DNA of 24,102 bases from Actinomycetota bacterium (lineage in GTDB: Bacteria; Actinomycetota; Actinomycetes; Nanopelagicales; Nanopelagicaceae). The DNA is taken from positions 1-24,102 of the forward strand of contig VGAF01000007.1 in assembly GCA_016870855.1 (NCBI GenBank), given 5' to 3'. The notes beneath the pieces are model-generated. The model searched no databases and had not been told where the DNA came from. It worked only from the letters and a program-made list of their open reading frames with translations. The translations under genes were made by a program, and so were the position numbers. This document shows positions 16,332-22,988 of this stretch, in pieces; the first letter of the stretch is position 1, and every line of letters begins with the position of its first letter.

Positions 16332-16367
16332 GCCGAAACCCTAATGGGTCGAGTATCTACCCGCCAA
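16332..16367 (-). promoter_or_regulatory. Predicted leaderless promoter of the gua operon
   Basis: On the minus strand: -35 TTGGCG (16362-16367), 18-bp spacer, -10 TAGGGT (16338-16343), then exactly six bases to the guaB ATG. The -35 lies in the last codons of the MerR-B12 gene, so the operon can be driven both by this promoter and by read-through. Confidence 0.6.
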
Positions 16368-17325
16368 CAGCCCGGAGGATCTCCTCGCATGCTTCAACTA
16401 AATCATCGACATGTACTGCGCTCTTTTGGAACGAGCCTTTATTACTAGCATCTTGGGCAATCGCAGCTCCCCAGCCTGGCCCGCCGATTACAACTCGAGG
16501 AGCTGGTCTAATGCTTGGAATCTGGTCGAGCGCGGTGAGATCTCCATTCTTGTTTAGTTGCGCCCATAGGAAAACTGCGGGTGGCGCTGAACGTTTCACA
16601 ACCGCGCTGATTGCTTCAATTGGAGTGCGCGCTCCTAAGAATTGGGCTTGAATCTTCCGCTCTGAGAGCGCTGCTGCCAAAGCGTAAAGTGGAAGTGAGT
16701 GCATCTCCTCACCGATGCAGGCAAGCAATACCGGGCGAGGATTTATTGGATCGACATCGTTTGTATTCCACTCTTGAAGTAAGCGCTTGATGATTTCGCT
16801 GACAAGATGTTCGGTCTCAATTCCGGTACCGGCATCTGCCCATTCATCACCTAGAAGTATTAATAGCGGAACAATCACTTCATTCCAGGTATTAGTTATT
16901 CCACGCATCTGCATTTCAGAGCGAAGTAACTCTTCAACAAAATTTCGATCATATGCACGAGCGGCCCGCAAAACAGTCTCAACTAGCTCTTCTCTAACTG
17001 TTACTTCTTTAGCAAGAGTTGTGGAGATAACTTCGGCTGAGCTCTCGCCATCAAATGCCAAGGCGCGTTGCGCCGCTTCCGCTGGGGAGACCCCTGAGAT
17101 AACGAGCTTTCGCATCAACGTTAACCGGGCGATATCACCCGCTGTGTAGCGGCGATGCTCTCCGGTGCTGTGATCGGTTGGGCCAATGCCATAACGGCGA
17201 TCCCAAGTTCGTAGCGTTGCTGGGGCAACTCCCAGCCTTCTGGCAACTGCGGCGACGGTGTGGGCCTCAGGTGCTACCTCAGTCCCGCTCCGGGATGTGT
17301 CGCTCGCCATACCTGAAGGAGACAT
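16357..17325 (-). CDS. MerR-type regulator with cobalamin-binding domain (CarH/LitR-like candidate photoreceptor)
   Basis: A 322-residue protein in three parts. Residues ~22-90: MerR winged helix-turn-helix (TVAAVARRLGVAPATLRTWDRRYG, then GEHRRYTAGDIARL). Residues ~105-195: a helical cap carrying W162-x9-E172-H173, the signature that packs around the adenosyl group of AdoCbl in CarH/LitR light sensors. Residues ~197-320: a B12-binding Rossmann fold with E207-x-H209, the usual lower-ligand His motif, and VVIGGPGW (GG 281-282). Deviations: Pro212 replaces the usual Gly of ExHxxG, and Ala163 follows W162 where, as I recall, Thermus CarH has the His that ligates cobalt after photolysis. Start ATG at 17325; an in-frame ATG five codons later is an alternative. 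Transcribed away from whiB across 86 bp. Family is clear; light sensing is inferred. Confidence 0.85.
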   Translation of the reverse strand: MSPSGMASDTSRSGTEVAPEAHTVAAVARRLGVAPATLRTWDRRYGIGPTDHSTGEHRRYTAGDIARLTLMRKLVISGVSPAEAAQRALAFDGESSAEVISTTLAKEVTVREELVETVLRAARAYDRNFVEELLRSEMQMRGITNTWNEVIVPLLILLGDEWADAGTGIETEHLVSEIIKRLLQEWNTNDVDPINPRPVLLACIGEEMHSLPLYALAAALSERKIQAQFLGARTPIEAISAVVKRSAPPAVFLWAQLNKNGDLTALDQIPSIRPAPRVVIGGPGWGAAIAQDASNKGSFQKSAVHVDDLVEACEEILRAVGG

Positions 17326-17376
17326 AGACGAATGGTGGGGGTAGCGCGACGCGCCCGCATCTTGAAATCGAGGTAC

Positions 17377-17411
17377 TTGAACAACTTACGGCGCGATTGT
17401 ATAGTACGCCT
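17377..17411 (+). promoter_or_regulatory. Strong leaderless promoter of whiB
   Basis: -35 TTGAAC (17377-17382), 17-bp spacer, -10 TATAGT (17400-17405), then exactly six bases to the ATG at 17412. Both boxes are close to the housekeeping sigma consensus. An imperfect dyad GTAcTTG-aa-CAAcTTAC (17373-17389) spans the -35 box and could be an operator. Confidence 0.75.
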
Positions 17412-17714
17412 ATGTCCGAAACGACCCGCTTACCGAAGCCGGTAGAAGCAAATTGGGAATGGCAGTATGAGGGTGCTTGCCGATCCCTTCCAACTGAGAT
17501 GTTCTTCCATCCAGATGGCGAGCGCGGCCCCCGCCGCAAGGCTCGTGAAGTTGCTGCCAAAGCGGTCTGCGCAACCTGTCCAGTACTCGCACAGTGCCGA
17601 GCACATGCCCTAGCAGTGCAAGAGCCATACGGGATCTGGGGAGGTCTTACTGAAGAAGAGCGTTTCGAGATCATCAGCAAAGCCCAACGGCAATCTCGGG
17701 TCTTTACTGCGTAA
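17412..17714 (+). CDS. whiB3: WhiB-family Fe-S transcriptional regulator, WhiB3/WhiD-like
   Basis: A 100-residue WhiB protein with the four cluster cysteines C23, C53, C56 and C62 (C...CxxC...C) and the GIWGG turn (74-78), followed by a basic-acidic helix. WhiB proteins hold an O2/NO-sensitive [4Fe-4S] cluster and act with the primary sigma factor. The MFFHPDGERG segment and EPYGIWGGLTEEER resemble WhiB3 of mycobacteria and WhiD of Streptomyces. WhiB3 also lies next to groEL1-groES and the tsa genes in Mycobacterium, which supports orthology. An upstream in-frame TTG at 17397 is rejected because it falls in the spacer and -10 box. Followed by a strong terminator; divergent from the MerR-B12 gene. 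Confidence 0.92.
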   Translation: MSETTRLPKPVEANWEWQYEGACRSLPTEMFFHPDGERGPRRKAREVAAKAVCATCPVLAQCRAHALAVQEPYGIWGGLTEEERFEIISKAQRQSRVFTA

Positions 17715-17739
17715 TTCTCCTCCTTTTCAGCCGACTAAA

Positions 17740-17780
17740 CAGCGCCTCCGAGCTCATCACTCGGAGGCGTTAGTTTTTTA
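17740..17780 (+). terminator. Intrinsic terminator of whiB
   Basis: Perfect 10-bp stem CGCCTCCGAG/CTCGGAGGCG (17743-17752 / 17760-17769) with a seven-base loop, followed by TTAGTTTTTT. On the minus strand the trailing tract is poor, so it works best for whiB. Confidence 0.9.
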
Positions 17781-17785
17781 ACTGG

Positions 17786-17801
17786 TTAAGTAATTACTTA
17801 A
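17786..17801. repeat. 16-bp perfect palindrome over the terC stop codon
   Basis: TTAAGTAATTACTTAA is a perfect palindrome; the half TTAAGTAA is repeated directly once more just to its right (17798-17805). It covers the last bases of terC and its TAA stop. Confidence 0.6.
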
Positions 17802-18736
17802 GTAAGAGGTTCTGGCTTTACTCGAAGGCTAATCACCGTTGTTACAGCAAGTGCTGAGATGATCACTCCGAGTGAAACGGTAATTGGAATTTCTGGAATC
17901 TTAAATCCGGCGATGTCATGTATTCCGATTCCATGGAGCGCTTCAATAACTAGTTTTACTCCAATAAATCCAAGGACAATCGATAGCCCCTTTGACAGGT
18001 AAAAGAGGCGCTTTAACAAAATGCCCACTAAGAAATAAAGTTGTCGAAGTCCCATCAAAGCAAAGGCATTTGCCATAAATACGATGTAGGGATCTCGAGT
18101 TAATCCAAAGATTGCTGGGATTGAATCTAGAGCAAATAGGAGATCAGTTGTTCCAACAGCAACTAACGCAATTGTGAAAGTCGAGTAACCCCGTTTGCGA
18201 AGTGCTTGGATGATCCGGTTTTCTTGCCACTCATCCTCATCCGGGTCCCCGGTGACCAGCTTGTATGCGGTCCACATCAAGATTGCGCCGAACAAGAAGA
18301 AGATCGCGACGAAACGCTCAACAACAGCTGCTCCAATAATGATGAAAGCGCCACGCATAACTAGCGCCATAACGATGCCGAGCAATAAAACTAGCTGTTC
18401 TTTCTGCTTCTCAACCTTTAGGCGCGTAAGGATGACTAGGAAGACGAAGAGATTATCGATCGAGAGTGAATACTCAGTTATCCAACCAGCGAAGAACTCC
18501 CCGCTTGCTCTCGGGCTATCCCAGCTCCGCATTGAGATTCCAAAGATGATTGCCGCGCTTACATAGATTGCTGTCCAGGAAGCCGCTTCTCGAAGCGAGG
18601 TGATTGAGTTTCTCCGGTAGACCGCCCAAGCGAGGTCTAAAAGTATTACCAGGCTTACGATTCCGAGGGTTACGAACCAGACAGTGGTTGAGACATTTAC
18701 AGTTTCGCTCATCACTTCATTCGTCACTTCAGTCAT
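17798..18736 (-). CDS. TerC-family integral membrane protein
   Basis: A 312-residue membrane protein with about eight or nine hydrophobic segments. The TerC signature is present: EYSLSIDNLFVFLVIL near the N-terminal third and TDLLFALDSIPAIFGLT in the second half, each with conserved acidic residues inside a membrane segment; an acidic loop GDPDEDEWQE separates the halves. Family members (TerC, Alx) are linked to tellurite resistance and Mn2+ export, often assisting metalation of exported enzymes. The longer frame from 18784 begins inside the groEL terminator; ATG at 18736 is preferred because a -10 box lies six bases upstream. A further ATG at 18712 is possible. Read between groEL and whiB, not part of either transcript. 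Confidence 0.88.
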   Translation of the reverse strand: MTEVTNEVMSETVNVSTTVWFVTLGIVSLVILLDLAWAVYRRNSITSLREAASWTAIYVSAAIIFGISMRSWDSPRASGEFFAGWITEYSLSIDNLFVFLVILTRLKVEKQKEQLVLLLGIVMALVMRGAFIIIGAAVVERFVAIFFLFGAILMWTAYKLVTGDPDEDEWQENRIIQALRKRGYSTFTIALVAVGTTDLLFALDSIPAIFGLTRDPYIVFMANAFALMGLRQLYFLVGILLKRLFYLSKGLSIVLGFIGVKLVIEALHGIGIHDIAGFKIPEIPITVSLGVIISALAVTTVISLRVKPEPLT

Positions 18737-18748
18737 TGCGAAAGTGTA
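18737..18748 (-). promoter_or_regulatory. Predicted leaderless promoter of terC (-10 TACACT)
   Basis: On the minus strand TACACT (18743-18748) is followed by exactly six bases and the ATG at 18736. It directly abuts the T-rich tail of the groEL terminator; no -35 is apparent because the terminator stem occupies that place. Confidence 0.45.
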
Positions 18749-18750
18749 AT

Positions 18751-18780
18751 GAGAAAGGGCCCCGATTCCTCGAGGCCCTT
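18751..18780 (-). terminator. Intrinsic terminator of groES-groEL
   Basis: On the minus strand an 11-bp stem AAGGGCCTCGA/TCGGGGCCCTT (with one G-U pair) and loop GGAA (18766-18769), followed by TTCTCATT. It lies 22 bases after the groEL stop codon. Confidence 0.85.
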
Positions 18781-18802
18781 CCACTTACTACGGATAGATT
18801 GA

Positions 18803-20437
18803 TTAGTGAGAATGCCCACCAGGTCCATGGCTATGTCCATGTCCGCCCGGCGCATCCTTTGGCTCTTCTGGCTTCTCAAATACGAGCGCCTCGGTAGTCA
18901 AAAACATCGCAGCAATCGATGCGGCATTTGCTAGCGCAGAACGAGTCACCTTTACTGGGTCGATAACGCCGGCCTTAACAAGATCGCCATACTCATCAGT
19001 TGCGGCGTTGAAGCCTTCATTGCTCTTCAAGTTACGAACCTTTGAGACGACTACATAACCTTCTTGTCCAGCATTTTCTGCGATCCAACGGAGTGGTTCT
19101 TGGCAAGCCTTTGCAACGAGTCGAACGCCAACAGCGGCATCACCCTCATAACCAAGATCGCTATCGAGAACTGTTGCAGCATGAACTAGGGCAGCGCCGC
19201 CACCAGCGACGATTCCCTCTTCGACTGCAGCGCGAGTCGCAGAGATTGCATCTTCAAGACGGTGCTTCTTCTCTTTCAACTCAACTTCAGTGTGCGCGCC
19301 AACTTTGATAACGCAGACTCCACCAGAGAGTTTTGCAAGCCGCTCTTGGAGCTTCTCGCGATCCCAATCAGAATCCACGGTGTCAATCTCACGACGAATC
19401 TCAGCAATTCGACCATCGACATCCTTCTTTGCTCCAGCGCCATCAACGATTGTGGTGTGATCTTTTGTCACAACAACGCGACGGGCCTTGCCCAACATAT
19501 CTAGACCGATTTGGTCGAGCTTCAAACCAACTTCAGTCGAGATGACCTGGCCGCCAGTTAGGACTGCCATGTCTTGAAGGATTGCCTTACGGCGCTCACC
19601 AAATGCCGGAGCCTTAACAGCAACCGAGGTGAATACGCCACGGATACGGTTTACAACGAGAGTAGATAGCGCCTCACCTTCAACATCCTCAGCGATGATT
19701 ACTAGCGGTTTGCTGGTCTTTGCGACCTGCTCGAGAACCGGGAGTAGATCAGAGAGGGCTGAGATTTTTCCGCCTGAAATCAAGATATAGGCATCCTCTA
19801 GAACGGACTCCATGCGATCTTGATCAGTAACGAAATAAGGTGAGATGTAGCCCTTATCGAACTGCATACCCTCAGTAAATTCGAGCTCTAAACCAGTAGT
19901 GGATGATTCCTCAACGGTGATAACGCCATCCTTGCCTACTTTGTCCATCGCTTCAGCGATCAATTCACCGATGCCGCGATCTTGAGCAGAGATGGTCGCA
20001 ACATCTGCGATCTGCTCTTTTCCGGCAACCTTTGTGGAGTTAGAGCGGAGCTTGTCTACTACTGAGGTAACAGCAGCTTCAATTCCAGCTTTGATTCCCA
20101 TTGGTTGTGCGCCAGCAGCGAGGTTACGAAGTCCCTCTTTAACCATTGCTTGCGCCAAAACTGTTGCAGTGGTTGTTCCGTCACCAGCGACATCATTGGT
20201 CTTCTCAGCAACTTGCTTAACAAGTTGTGCTCCCATGTTCTCAGCTGGATCGGATAGTTCGATTTCCTTTGCGATAGTGACGCCATCATTTGTGATGACT
20301 GGCGCACCAAAAGATTTTCCAATTACGACATTCCGGCCCTTTGGACCGAGAGTCACCTTTACGGTGTCAGCGAGGGTATTTACTCCACGCTCCATGCCGC
20401 GACGAGCACTCTCGTCGAAATGAAGTGCTTTAGCCAT
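18803..20437 (-). CDS. groEL: 60-kDa chaperonin GroEL with histidine-rich C-terminus (GroEL1-like)
   Basis: A 544-residue chaperonin that folds proteins in an ATP-driven double ring with GroES. GDGTTTATVLAQ (about 86-97) and VEEGIVAGGGAAL are the ATP-site motifs; the apical domain has YISPYFVTD and LEQVAKTSKPLVIIAEDVEGEAL. The tail ends GGHGHSHGPGGHSH, with five histidines, instead of the Gly-Gly-Met repeats of E. coli GroEL. In actinobacteria this tail marks GroEL1, the copy encoded next to groES, and its histidines have been proposed to bind metal. Starts 18 bp after groES. Ends at a strong terminator. Confidence 0.97.
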   Translation of the reverse strand: MAKALHFDESARRGMERGVNTLADTVKVTLGPKGRNVVIGKSFGAPVITNDGVTIAKEIELSDPAENMGAQLVKQVAEKTNDVAGDGTTTATVLAQAMVKEGLRNLAAGAQPMGIKAGIEAAVTSVVDKLRSNSTKVAGKEQIADVATISAQDRGIGELIAEAMDKVGKDGVITVEESSTTGLELEFTEGMQFDKGYISPYFVTDQDRMESVLEDAYILISGGKISALSDLLPVLEQVAKTSKPLVIIAEDVEGEALSTLVVNRIRGVFTSVAVKAPAFGERRKAILQDMAVLTGGQVISTEVGLKLDQIGLDMLGKARRVVVTKDHTTIVDGAGAKKDVDGRIAEIRREIDTVDSDWDREKLQERLAKLSGGVCVIKVGAHTEVELKEKKHRLEDAISATRAAVEEGIVAGGGAALVHAATVLDSDLGYEGDAAVGVRLVAKACQEPLRWIAENAGQEGYVVVSKVRNLKSNEGFNAATDEYGDLVKAGVIDPVKVTRSALANAASIAAMFLTTEALVFEKPEEPKDAPGGHGHSHGPGGHSH

Positions 20438-20455
20438 AGTTAGTTATCGTCTCGA

Positions 20456-20749
20456 TTACTTCGCAACTACAGCCAAGATATCGCGAGCGGAGAGAACTAG
20501 ATATTCCTCGCCACCATGCTTGATCTCAGTTCCACCGTACTTGCTATAGAGAACAACATCGCCAACTTTGATATCCATTGGAACGCGAACGCCATCATCA
20601 AAGCGGCCTGGGCCGACTGCAACAACGGTTCCTTCCTGTGGCTTCTCTTTAGCGGTATCTGGGATAACTAGACCAGATGCGGTCTTCTCTTCTGCTTCGC
20701 TTATCTTTATTACGATGCGATCTTCTAGCGGCTTAATGGCAATGGCCAT
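20456..20749 (-). CDS. groES: 10-kDa co-chaperonin GroES
   Basis: A 97-residue co-chaperonin capping the GroEL ring. IKPLEDRIVIKISEAEEKTASGLVIPDTAKEKPQEG (5-40) contains the mobile loop; VAVGPGR and VLYSKYGGTEIK are family signatures. The ribosome site GAAGGAG (20758-20764) lies eight bases before the ATG. The transcript has a ~64-base leader starting with the CIRCE operator, so this gene is not leaderless, unlike many neighbours. Confidence 0.97.
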   Translation of the reverse strand: MAIAIKPLEDRIVIKISEAEEKTASGLVIPDTAKEKPQEGTVVAVGPGRFDDGVRVPMDIKVGDVVLYSKYGGTEIKHGGEEYLVLSARDILAVVAK

Positions 20750-20787
20750 CTTTATAGCTCCTTCTTATCTAGTCTTATTCGGGCGAC

Positions 20788-20814
20788 TTATCACTCTCAC
20801 CCGGTGAGTGCTAA
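20788..20814 (-). promoter_or_regulatory. CIRCE operator (HrcA binding site) of groES-groEL
   Basis: On the minus strand TTAGCACTC, nine-base spacer, GAGTGATAA. This is the CIRCE inverted repeat (TTAGCACTC-N9-GAGTGCTAA) with a single mismatch in the second arm. HrcA represses at such sites and releases on heat shock. Confidence 0.93.
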
Positions 20815-20819
20815 CGCCA

Positions 20820-20848
20820 AGCCTAGGGCGAGGTATTCCCGACCTCAA
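20820..20848 (-). promoter_or_regulatory. Predicted sigma-A type promoter of groES-groEL
   Basis: On the minus strand: -35 TTGAGG (20843-20848), 17-bp spacer, -10 TAGGCT (20820-20825). Transcription would begin near 20813, within the first bases of CIRCE, so bound HrcA would sit over +1. Confidence 0.65.
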
Positions 20849-20873
20849 ATCAGCGTTGTCCAGCCCTCAAATC

Positions 20874-20952
20874 CGGTTCGGAGCGGGGAGCTGAGAGCAA
20901 ACGTTGTCTCCGCGTAGCGGGGACGGTTTGCGACGGCGACCCCGACGAACCG
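20874..20952. other. Nested inverted repeats between tsaD and groES: candidate structured RNA or atypical terminator
   Basis: Four co-linear complementary blocks nest around one centre: CGGTTCG (20874-20880)/CGAACCG (20946-20952); CGGGG (20884-20888)/CCCCG (20940-20944); GCAAAC (20897-20902)/GTTTGC (20926-20931); and an inner stem GTCTCCGC/GCGGGGAC around TAG (one mismatch). The 8/8-base internal loop between blocks two and three is symmetric. There is no T-tract after either end. It begins three bases after the tsaD stop on the minus strand and ends before the groES -35 box. Confidence 0.5.
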
Positions 20953-20954
20953 AG

Positions 20955-21989
20955 TTAGAGCCAGAGTGGCTGAGTCGGAGGTGTATCTGAGGCTGCTGCG
21001 ATCCCAAGCCTCGAGGGGGCGCGACCGGCGGAGATGGCAAGGGAGCCGAGAGCGGCGACCATCGCTCCGTTATCGGTACATAGGGCCGGAGGTGGGGTTC
21101 GGACTTCGATTCCCGCTCTTGCGCACCGCTCACTAGCAAGCTGGCGAAGGCGCGAATTAGCAGCAACTCCGCCGGCGATCACAAGCGAATCAATTCCAGT
21201 ATCAACGCAGGCCTTGATCGATTTCAGTAAGAGCACATCGACAACAGCTTCTTGAAAAGAAGCAGCGACATCGGCTCGTTTGAAATCTGGGGTAGCAACT
21301 AAGTATCGAGATACCGCGGTCTTTAGGCCTGAGAATGAGAAATCAAAAGGTTGGGCTTGCATATCTTTTGGTTGGGATAGACCCCTTGGAAACTTAATCG
21401 CTTCTCGATCACCGTCTCTTGATTCGCGATCAATTATTGGACCGCCTGGAAAGCCCAGGTTCATCAAACGAGCAATTTTATCGAATGCCTCACCGGCAGC
21501 ATCATCAACTGTCTGGCCAAGACTTTCGATATCGGATGTTAACTCGTTAACTTTCAAGATTGAAGAATGTCCCCCGCTAACTAGTAGAGCGATGCTAGGA
21601 CGAAACTCCTTCTCGTGCGTAAGTAAATCAACTGCAACATGTGATGCAAGATGATTCACTCCGTAAAGTGGTTTATCAAGAGCTAGCGCGAGTGCATTTG
21701 CAGCGGATACTCCTACCAATAACGCACCTACTAAGCCTGGACCAGAAGTTACAGCGATCCCATCGAGGTCTTCCAGCTTTACGCCACTTTCTTTTAGCGC
21801 TCGCTCAATACTGGGTTGCATCGCCTCTAAATGGGCACGTGATGCGACTTCCGGGACAACGCCACCAAAGCGAGCATGCTCATCCACGCTAGAAGCAATC
21901 ACGTTGGCAAGAAGTTTTCGCCCCGTTACGATTCCAACAGCTGTCTCATCGCAAGAAGTCTCGATACCGAGAACTAGTGGCTCACTCAT
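20955..21989 (-). CDS. tsaD: tRNA N6-adenosine threonylcarbamoyltransferase TsaD
   Basis: A 344-residue ASKHA-fold enzyme that transfers threonylcarbamoyl from TC-AMP to A37 of ANN-decoding tRNAs. LGIETSCDETAVGIV near the N-terminus, metal ligands H113 and H117 in NHLASH, LVSGGHSSI, FDFSFSGLKTAV, AGGVAANSRLR and the third metal ligand in LCTDNGAM are all present. A TTG two codons upstream (21995) is possible, but the ATG at 21989 is chosen because AAGGAG lies seven bases before it. It overlaps the end of rimI by eight bases. Last gene of tsaE-tsaB-rimI-tsaD. Confidence 0.96.
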   Translation of the reverse strand: MSEPLVLGIETSCDETAVGIVTGRKLLANVIASSVDEHARFGGVVPEVASRAHLEAMQPSIERALKESGVKLEDLDGIAVTSGPGLVGALLVGVSAANALALALDKPLYGVNHLASHVAVDLLTHEKEFRPSIALLVSGGHSSILKVNELTSDIESLGQTVDDAAGEAFDKIARLMNLGFPGGPIIDRESRDGDREAIKFPRGLSQPKDMQAQPFDFSFSGLKTAVSRYLVATPDFKRADVAASFQEAVVDVLLLKSIKACVDTGIDSLVIAGGVAANSRLRQLASERCARAGIEVRTPPPALCTDNGAMVAALGSLAISAGRAPSRLGIAAASDTPPTQPLWL

Positions 21990-22434
21990 CGCCAAGCTCC
22001 TTACGCATAATCAACGCATGAACGCCGGTGGCGTAATAGTTATCTCGCCTTGCAATCACTACATAACCGCGCTTTTCATAGAGTGGAAAGGCCTCTTCAT
22101 TTCCCTCGCGGATTTCCAGCATCAACGCGCTTACCTTCTTGGAAGCAGCCCAACGCTCGAGTTCATCAAGTAAGTGGCTCGCTATTCCGCGTTTCCTATA
22201 GCTTGGAATAACAGCGACATTATGAATGTCGGCAACCTCGCCCGCCAAGGCGATACCGGCATATCCGACAATCACTCCTTGCTCATGAGCAACTAAGTAG
22301 CGCCGGGTCTTTGGTACACCTGAAAGTTCTTCCCGGAATTGAGCAGCGCTCCATGGAGATTCCGGAAAGACTTCTTTTTCAATTCCTATCAATGCTGGAA
22401 CATCAAAGGTAGACATCTCGCGATATTCGATCAT
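21982..22434 (-). CDS. rimI: RimI-like GNAT N-acetyltransferase
   Basis: A 150-residue GNAT. The acetyl-CoA pyrophosphate loop is in VAVIPSYRKRGIASHLLDEL (R-x-x-G-x-A), and the EIREGNEEAFPLYEKRGY segment with Asn and Tyr is typical of RimI, which acetylates the N-terminus of ribosomal protein S18 and often other proteins. It lies between tsaB and tsaD as in many actinobacteria. ATG overlaps the tsaB stop (four bases shared). The substrate is inferred from family and context only. Confidence 0.9.
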   Translation of the reverse strand: MIEYREMSTFDVPALIGIEKEVFPESPWSAAQFREELSGVPKTRRYLVAHEQGVIVGYAGIALAGEVADIHNVAVIPSYRKRGIASHLLDELERWAASKKVSALMLEIREGNEEAFPLYEKRGYVVIARRDNYYATGVHALIMRKELGDE

Positions 22435-22988
22435 GAGCGCTCACTCGTAGGAAGAGCATCTGGCCTACGTAAATAGAAAGGCTCGCGGATATTCATAGCG
22501 AGTGACTTTGCAAGAAGTAGATGCGGTGAGGGAAAGAGCGGTTCGGTAAATCCAAAGCCAAACTTATTCTCTGATCTTGTGGCTATTTCTTCAGGCTTTC
22601 CTACAGAGGGCCCTTCTACTCTCTCGCCATTTGCATACTTGGCCCAGTAAATCTCTTTCCGCCGGGCATCAGTTGTAACCAAGTAACTTGGAGAATCAAT
22701 ATCGATCCCGTCTAATGAACAGACTCCGACCCAGGGAATATCTCGCGCCGTAGCAAAAGTTTGGGCGAAGACAATGCCTACCCGCAATCCTGTAAATGGA
22801 CCGGGCCCCATGCCCACAACAACTTGATCAATACTTTTCTCAATCTGTAACGCTTCAGCTACTAACTTCGGGAGCGCCTCCGCATGCTCAGTTGCGCCAT
22901 CGTGATGGCCCGCAAAAAGTAACTTTGAACCAGCAAGTACCGCACAGCTAGTGCGCGTTGTTGAAGTATCTATAACCAGCGAATTCAA
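22431..22988 (-). CDS. tsaB: t6A biosynthesis protein TsaB
   Basis: A 185-residue ASKHA-fold scaffold that pairs with TsaD and recruits TsaE. SLVIDTSTTRTSCAVL at the N-terminus, GMGPGPFTGLRVGI in the middle, and TDARRKEIYWAKY are diagnostic. It is shorter than E. coli TsaB (about 230 residues), mainly in the C-terminal half, which is common outside proteobacteria. It overlaps both neighbours by four bases, so all four proteins of the operon are translationally linked. Confidence 0.94.
   Translation of the reverse strand: MNSLVIDTSTTRTSCAVLAGSKLLFAGHHDGATEHAEALPKLVAEALQIEKSIDQVVVGMGPGPFTGLRVGIVFAQTFATARDIPWVGVCSLDGIDIDSPSYLVTTDARRKEIYWAKYANGERVEGPSVGKPEEIATRSENKFGFGFTEPLFPSPHLLLAKSLAMNIREPFYLRRPDALPTSERS

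Noticed and set aside
17373..17389. Imperfect dyad GTAcTTG-aa-CAAcTTAC over the whiB -35 as a definite CarH operator.
   Set aside because: The arms are not exact complements and I cannot match it to a known CarH/LitR site with confidence, so it is mentioned only as a possible operator.
17397..17411. TTG start extending WhiB by five residues.
   Set aside because: These bases are the end of the promoter spacer, the -10 box TATAGT and the six bases before +1; the ATG at 17412 fits a leaderless start.
17279..17680. A 133-codon minus-strand open frame opposite whiB.
   Set aside because: It covers the whole conserved WhiB coding region and the divergent promoter on the opposite strand; composition is that of a shadow frame.
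18737..18784. ATG at 18784 as the start of TerC, adding 16 residues.
   Set aside because: The extension is encoded by the groEL terminator stem-loop, has no family similarity, and a -10 box precedes the ATG at 18736.
20951..21030. A stretch on the plus strand (gagccagagtggctgagtcg...) that resembles the 5' part of a serine/leucine-type tRNA.
   Set aside because: No anticodon stem or GGTTCGA-like T-arm follows in register, no closing acceptor stem is found, and the region codes for the conserved C-terminus of TsaD on the other strand.
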